From the IMG/VR virus record IMGVR_UViG_3300005537_000053, positions 1 to 29,976 of that record: a DNA stretch of 29,976 nt; one strand, written 5' to 3'. The stretch is from a virus. Positions 28,251 through 29,976 of this stretch are shown piece by piece. Made by a program: the position numbers and the translations under genes. Numbering within the stretch: the first letter of the stretch is position 1; each line of letters begins with the position of its first letter. The notes beneath the pieces are model-generated. The model was not told where the DNA came from, did not search any database, and worked only from the letters and a program-made list of their open reading frames with translations.

Positions 28251-28681
28251 TGAGCCGCAACTACGTCCGTGCGACTGCCGAGGAAGCGCGCCGCATCAAC
28301 CGGATGAAGGCGGAGATAGGCTGCATTTGCTGCCTGCTGCGCACGGGCGTGCCAAACTATCACGTCGAAGTGCACCACATTGTGCGAGGCAACAAGCGCC
28401 TCGGGCATCTATATACCCTTCCGCTCTGCCGCAGCCATCATCGGATTCGCGGAGTGGGCGGGATCTTCACATCGATCGCGGACGGCCGCAAAGCATTCAA
28501 CAAAATTCACGGCACCGAGTTAGATCTCTGGCTCAAGTGCCAACACATGCTGGAGTTACCGGATGATCTCCCAGCTACGAAAGTACTTCCTCGACGAATG
28601 GCACCTGCAGATCGCCAAGTGGTGGCTGAGACTGCGGTACAGCCCGAAGGCGCGGGACATTCTGGTGGAGAGATACTGTGA
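28247..28681 (+). CDS. HNH nuclease, Ref-like, 144 aa
   Basis: Pattern GCICCLLRTGVPNYHVEVHHIVRGNKRLGHLYTLPLCRSHHRIRGVGG ... RKAFNKIHGTELDLW resembles the P1 Ref / phage recombination-endonuclease group: C26, C28, C29, H43-H44, C61, H64-H65 as metal/active set, then the K-x-F-x-x-x-x-G-T-E tail. Residues beyond ~104 are not family-like and overlap a second ORF (28563-28709). ATG 28247 overlaps the stop of NinB-like; GAGGAG upstream. Role: recombination with ERF. Confidence 0.8.
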   Translation: MMSRNYVRATAEEARRINRMKAEIGCICCLLRTGVPNYHVEVHHIVRGNKRLGHLYTLPLCRSHHRIRGVGGIFTSIADGRKAFNKIHGTELDLWLKCQHMLELPDDLPATKVLPRRMAPADRQVVAETAVQPEGAGHSGGEIL

Positions 28682-28709
28682 GCACCCTCGACGTGCACCA
28701 AGCCGCTGA
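28563..28709 (+). CDS. Overlapping basic helical ORF, 48 aa
   Basis: ATG 28563 with GGAG 7 nt before it, TGA 28707-28709. Product MISQLRKYFLDEWHLQIAKW then WLRLRYSPKARDILVERYCE, amphipathic and basic, more protein-like than the same-position tail of the HNH frame. It overlaps the HNH gene by 119 nt and the excisionase by 32 nt in a third frame. Could be a genuine nested gene; no family recognised. Confidence 0.45.
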   Translation: MISQLRKYFLDEWHLQIAKWWLRLRYSPKARDILVERYCEHPRRAPSR

Positions 28710-29028
28710 GCGCGCGAAGTGCCATCCGGATACGATGCGCAAGCTCATGAAGGCGGGCGAAGCCCCCGGAACCAAGGTCGGGCGCGCCTGGGTGGTCCTG
28801 GAGACCGATTTCGATCAATGGCTGAGTGAACGATGCCGCTCTACAAACGCCCCGGGAGCCCTTTCTGGTGGGTCCGCATTGGCCGCCGAACTCGCCAGAG
28901 CACGGGAACAGCGGATAAAGCAAAGGCGCGAGAGTTCGAGGAAACCCTCAAAGACCGACTCTGGCGCCGGGACAAGCTCGGAGACCGTGGTGCCATTCCG
29001 TGGACCGAGGTCGCAGAGCGATGGCTGA
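28678..29028 (+). CDS. Excisionase / HTH protein (helix-turn-helix 17 type), 116 aa
   Basis: Residues 3-50 (LDVHQAAERAKCHPDTMRKLMKAGEAPGTKVGRAWVVLETDFDQWL) are a MerR/Xis-like winged HTH, typical of phage excisionases. The continuing part has CRSTN...GGSAL, a tail often seen in such phage HTH proteins, plus a basic C-terminus (QRIKQRRESSRKP). GTG start, in frame to 29028, so it overlaps the integrase gene (28833) by 196 nt. Its function should be to steer the integrase toward excision. Confidence 0.8.
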   Translation: MSTLDVHQAAERAKCHPDTMRKLMKAGEAPGTKVGRAWVVLETDFDQWLSERCRSTNAPGALSGGSALAAELARAREQRIKQRRESSRKPSKTDSGAGTSSETVVPFRGPRSQSDG

Positions 29029-29852
29029 CCGACTCCAAACGCGCGCGCAAGCGCGATCGGGAATTCCTGAAGTGGCTGGCGCCGCGGATCGGCACGCACG
29101 CCGTCAGCGCGGTGGCGGACCCGGATGCGCTCGAGGAGCTGCGCAAGGACGGACTGGCGGAAGGTTGGACTCATGCAACCGTCGACCGGCTCATGACCAC
29201 AGTGCGCTCCGTATTGCGCAAGGCATGGAAGTGGCGTTACCTGACTCAAGCACCGACCGTGCCGATGTATGGCGAGCAGGAGACCGAGCCGCGCTGGTTG
29301 ACGCACGCGGAGTTCGATGCGCTGGTGCGGGAGCTGCCTCCGCATCTGAAAGTGGCCGCGCGCTTCGCCGTACTCACACTCCTCCGGATGCGCTCGCAGA
29401 GTCGACTGACCTGGGATCGCGTGGACCTGCGCAACCGGATCGCCTGGATACCCGGAGCCCAGATGAAGGCCGGTCGCACACATGGCTTCCCGCTGTCGAC
29501 GGAGGCGGTGAAGGTGCTGCGCCTGGCCAAGACCCTCAATCCGACCGGCGAGCGTGTCTTCCAGTACGAGGGCCAGCCGGTCGACGACTTCAACACCGCG
29601 GCCTTCAGGAAGGCTATGGCGCGGGCTGGGATCAAGGGAGCGAACTGGCATACCCTGCGCCACACGGGCGCCTCCTGGGCCGTCCAGAACGGCGTGACGC
29701 TGCCCGAGCTCATGGTACTGGGGGGCTGGAAAAGCTATCGCATGGTCCTTCGGTACGCTCACCTTGCGCCCTCGAATGCGGCCTCGGCGGCCGAAAAGGT
29801 GGCACAAAGGGCGCACACCCCGAAACGGCGCACAACGCGAAAAGCCCTGTAA
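28833..29852 (+). CDS. int: Tyrosine recombinase integrase, 339 aa
   Basis: Integrates at the tRNA-Val attachment site. N-terminal beta motif (MPLYKRPGSPFWWVRIGRRTR), then an alpha-helical core-binding domain (~60-140) and a catalytic domain with R185 (LTLLRMRS), K212 (QMKAGRTHGF), H273-x2-R276 (NWHTLRH), W299 in the GGW position of the second His/Trp, and Y308 (RYAHL). All catalytic positions are intact, so it is likely active. The start codon lies inside the excisionase frame. attP lies just after its stop. Confidence 0.95.
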   Translation: MPLYKRPGSPFWWVRIGRRTRQSTGTADKAKAREFEETLKDRLWRRDKLGDRGAIPWTEVAERWLTDSKRARKRDREFLKWLAPRIGTHAVSAVADPDALEELRKDGLAEGWTHATVDRLMTTVRSVLRKAWKWRYLTQAPTVPMYGEQETEPRWLTHAEFDALVRELPPHLKVAARFAVLTLLRMRSQSRLTWDRVDLRNRIAWIPGAQMKAGRTHGFPLSTEAVKVLRLAKTLNPTGERVFQYEGQPVDDFNTAAFRKAMARAGIKGANWHTLRHTGASWAVQNGVTLPELMVLGGWKSYRMVLRYAHLAPSNAASAAEKVAQRAHTPKRRTTRKAL

Positions 29853-29856
29853 TTGC

Positions 29857-29906
29857 TGGTGCGCGCAGACGGGATCGAACCGCCGACATTCGCCTTGTAA
29901 GGGCGA
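29857..29906 (-). other. attP core: tRNA-Val(TAC) 3'-half
   Basis: On the minus strand: anticodon stem TCGCC, loop CTTACAA (anticodon TAC), GGCGA, variable loop, T-arm GGCGG-TTCGATC-CCGTC, then acceptor TGCGCGC and ACCA, next to the integrase stop. No D-arm or acceptor 5' strand precedes it, so it is a fragment, not a tRNA gene. It would restore the tRNA on integration. Confidence 0.85.
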
Positions 29907-29919
29907 CCGATTCTTCAAT

Positions 29920-29932
29920 AATCAATGACTTA
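29920..29932 (+). promoter_or_regulatory. IHF consensus site in the attP arm
   Basis: AATCAATGACTTA fits WATCAANNNNTTR fully, 14 bp beyond the tRNA core. The surrounding 29907-29976 is AT-rich for this genome and contains a small inverted pair GAGCC/GGCTC (29933-29937, 29946-29950). Probably bends DNA for the intasome. Confidence 0.6.
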
Positions 29933-29976
29933 GAGCCAACAAACCGGCTCAAAACGGCCCTATTTCGGGGGTGCCG

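Noticed and set aside
29857-29906. Possible complete tRNA-Val gene.
   Set aside because: D-arm and 5' acceptor strand are missing; only the anticodon arm to CCA is present, so it is an att core.
1-29976. CRISPR arrays, insertion sequences, diversity-generating retroelement (reverse transcriptase with template/variable repeats), toxin-antitoxin pairs, obvious Q or N antiterminator, Cas or defence genes.
   Set aside because: I looked for each because related BPP-1 carries a retroelement, but saw no reverse transcriptase, no spaced repeats and no transposase. Antiterminators may be present among unrecognised small genes but cannot be supported.

Overview
The window reads as an almost complete temperate tailed-phage genome of about 30 kb. 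The structural gene order suggests a short-tailed (podovirus-like) phage resembling the Bordetella BPP-1 / Burkholderia BcepC6B type. The DNA is GC-rich by eye, Shine-Dalgarno (SD) motifs are of Gram-negative type, one gene has a Gram-negative-style lipobox, and the attachment core matches the 3' half of a proteobacterial tRNA-Val(TAC). A GC-rich proteobacterial host is therefore likely; I cannot name it.

Layout. Positions 15-20734 (minus strand, read right to left) form one late operon: a very basic 33-aa peptide, a 76-aa hypothetical, small and large terminase, portal, scaffold, major capsid protein, decoration-type proteins, a head-tail adaptor with an inserted beta domain, a nozzle-like tail protein, a GNAT acetyltransferase, internal virion/ejection proteins, tail fibre, tailspike, then lysis (spanin-like protein, T4-type lysozyme, three-TM holin, tail-anchored peptide). 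Most neighbours overlap by ATGA, TGATG, GTGA or TTGA. Two genes run against their surrounding minus-strand operon: a small membrane protein at 3839-4054 and a lipoprotein at 24474-24689.

Positions 20816-24330 (minus) hold the early-right functions: coiled-coil protein, a 41-aa membrane peptide, an O-like replication initiator carrying clustered GTAACG repeats (predicted origin), a P-like helicase loader, small proteins, a RusA resolvase and an HNH endonuclease. Positions 24701-25762 are the lysogeny switch: ribbon-helix-helix-like protein, Cro, operators, and a short CI that lacks an autocleavage domain. The topology is lambdoid: OR lies between cro and cI, and OL lies beyond cI. A perfect 21-bp operator sits in opposite orientations 5 nt before the start codons of cro and of the first pL gene. 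cro, cI and the pL gene are all predicted to be leaderless or nearly so.

Positions 25768-29852 (plus) form the early-left operon: small proteins, an ERF-family annealing protein, DUF551, NinB-like and Ref-like HNH proteins, a helix-turn-helix excisionase and a tyrosine integrase. The window ends in a 50-bp tRNA-Val 3'-half core followed by a non-tRNA arm with a consensus IHF site. That is the structure of attP rather than of an integrated junction, so the sequence probably represents the phage form and not a chromosomal prophage.

No stretch over 300 bases lacks a gene. The longest non-coding gaps are 25545-25767 (contains OL/pL) and 24331-24473 (divergent promoter region).
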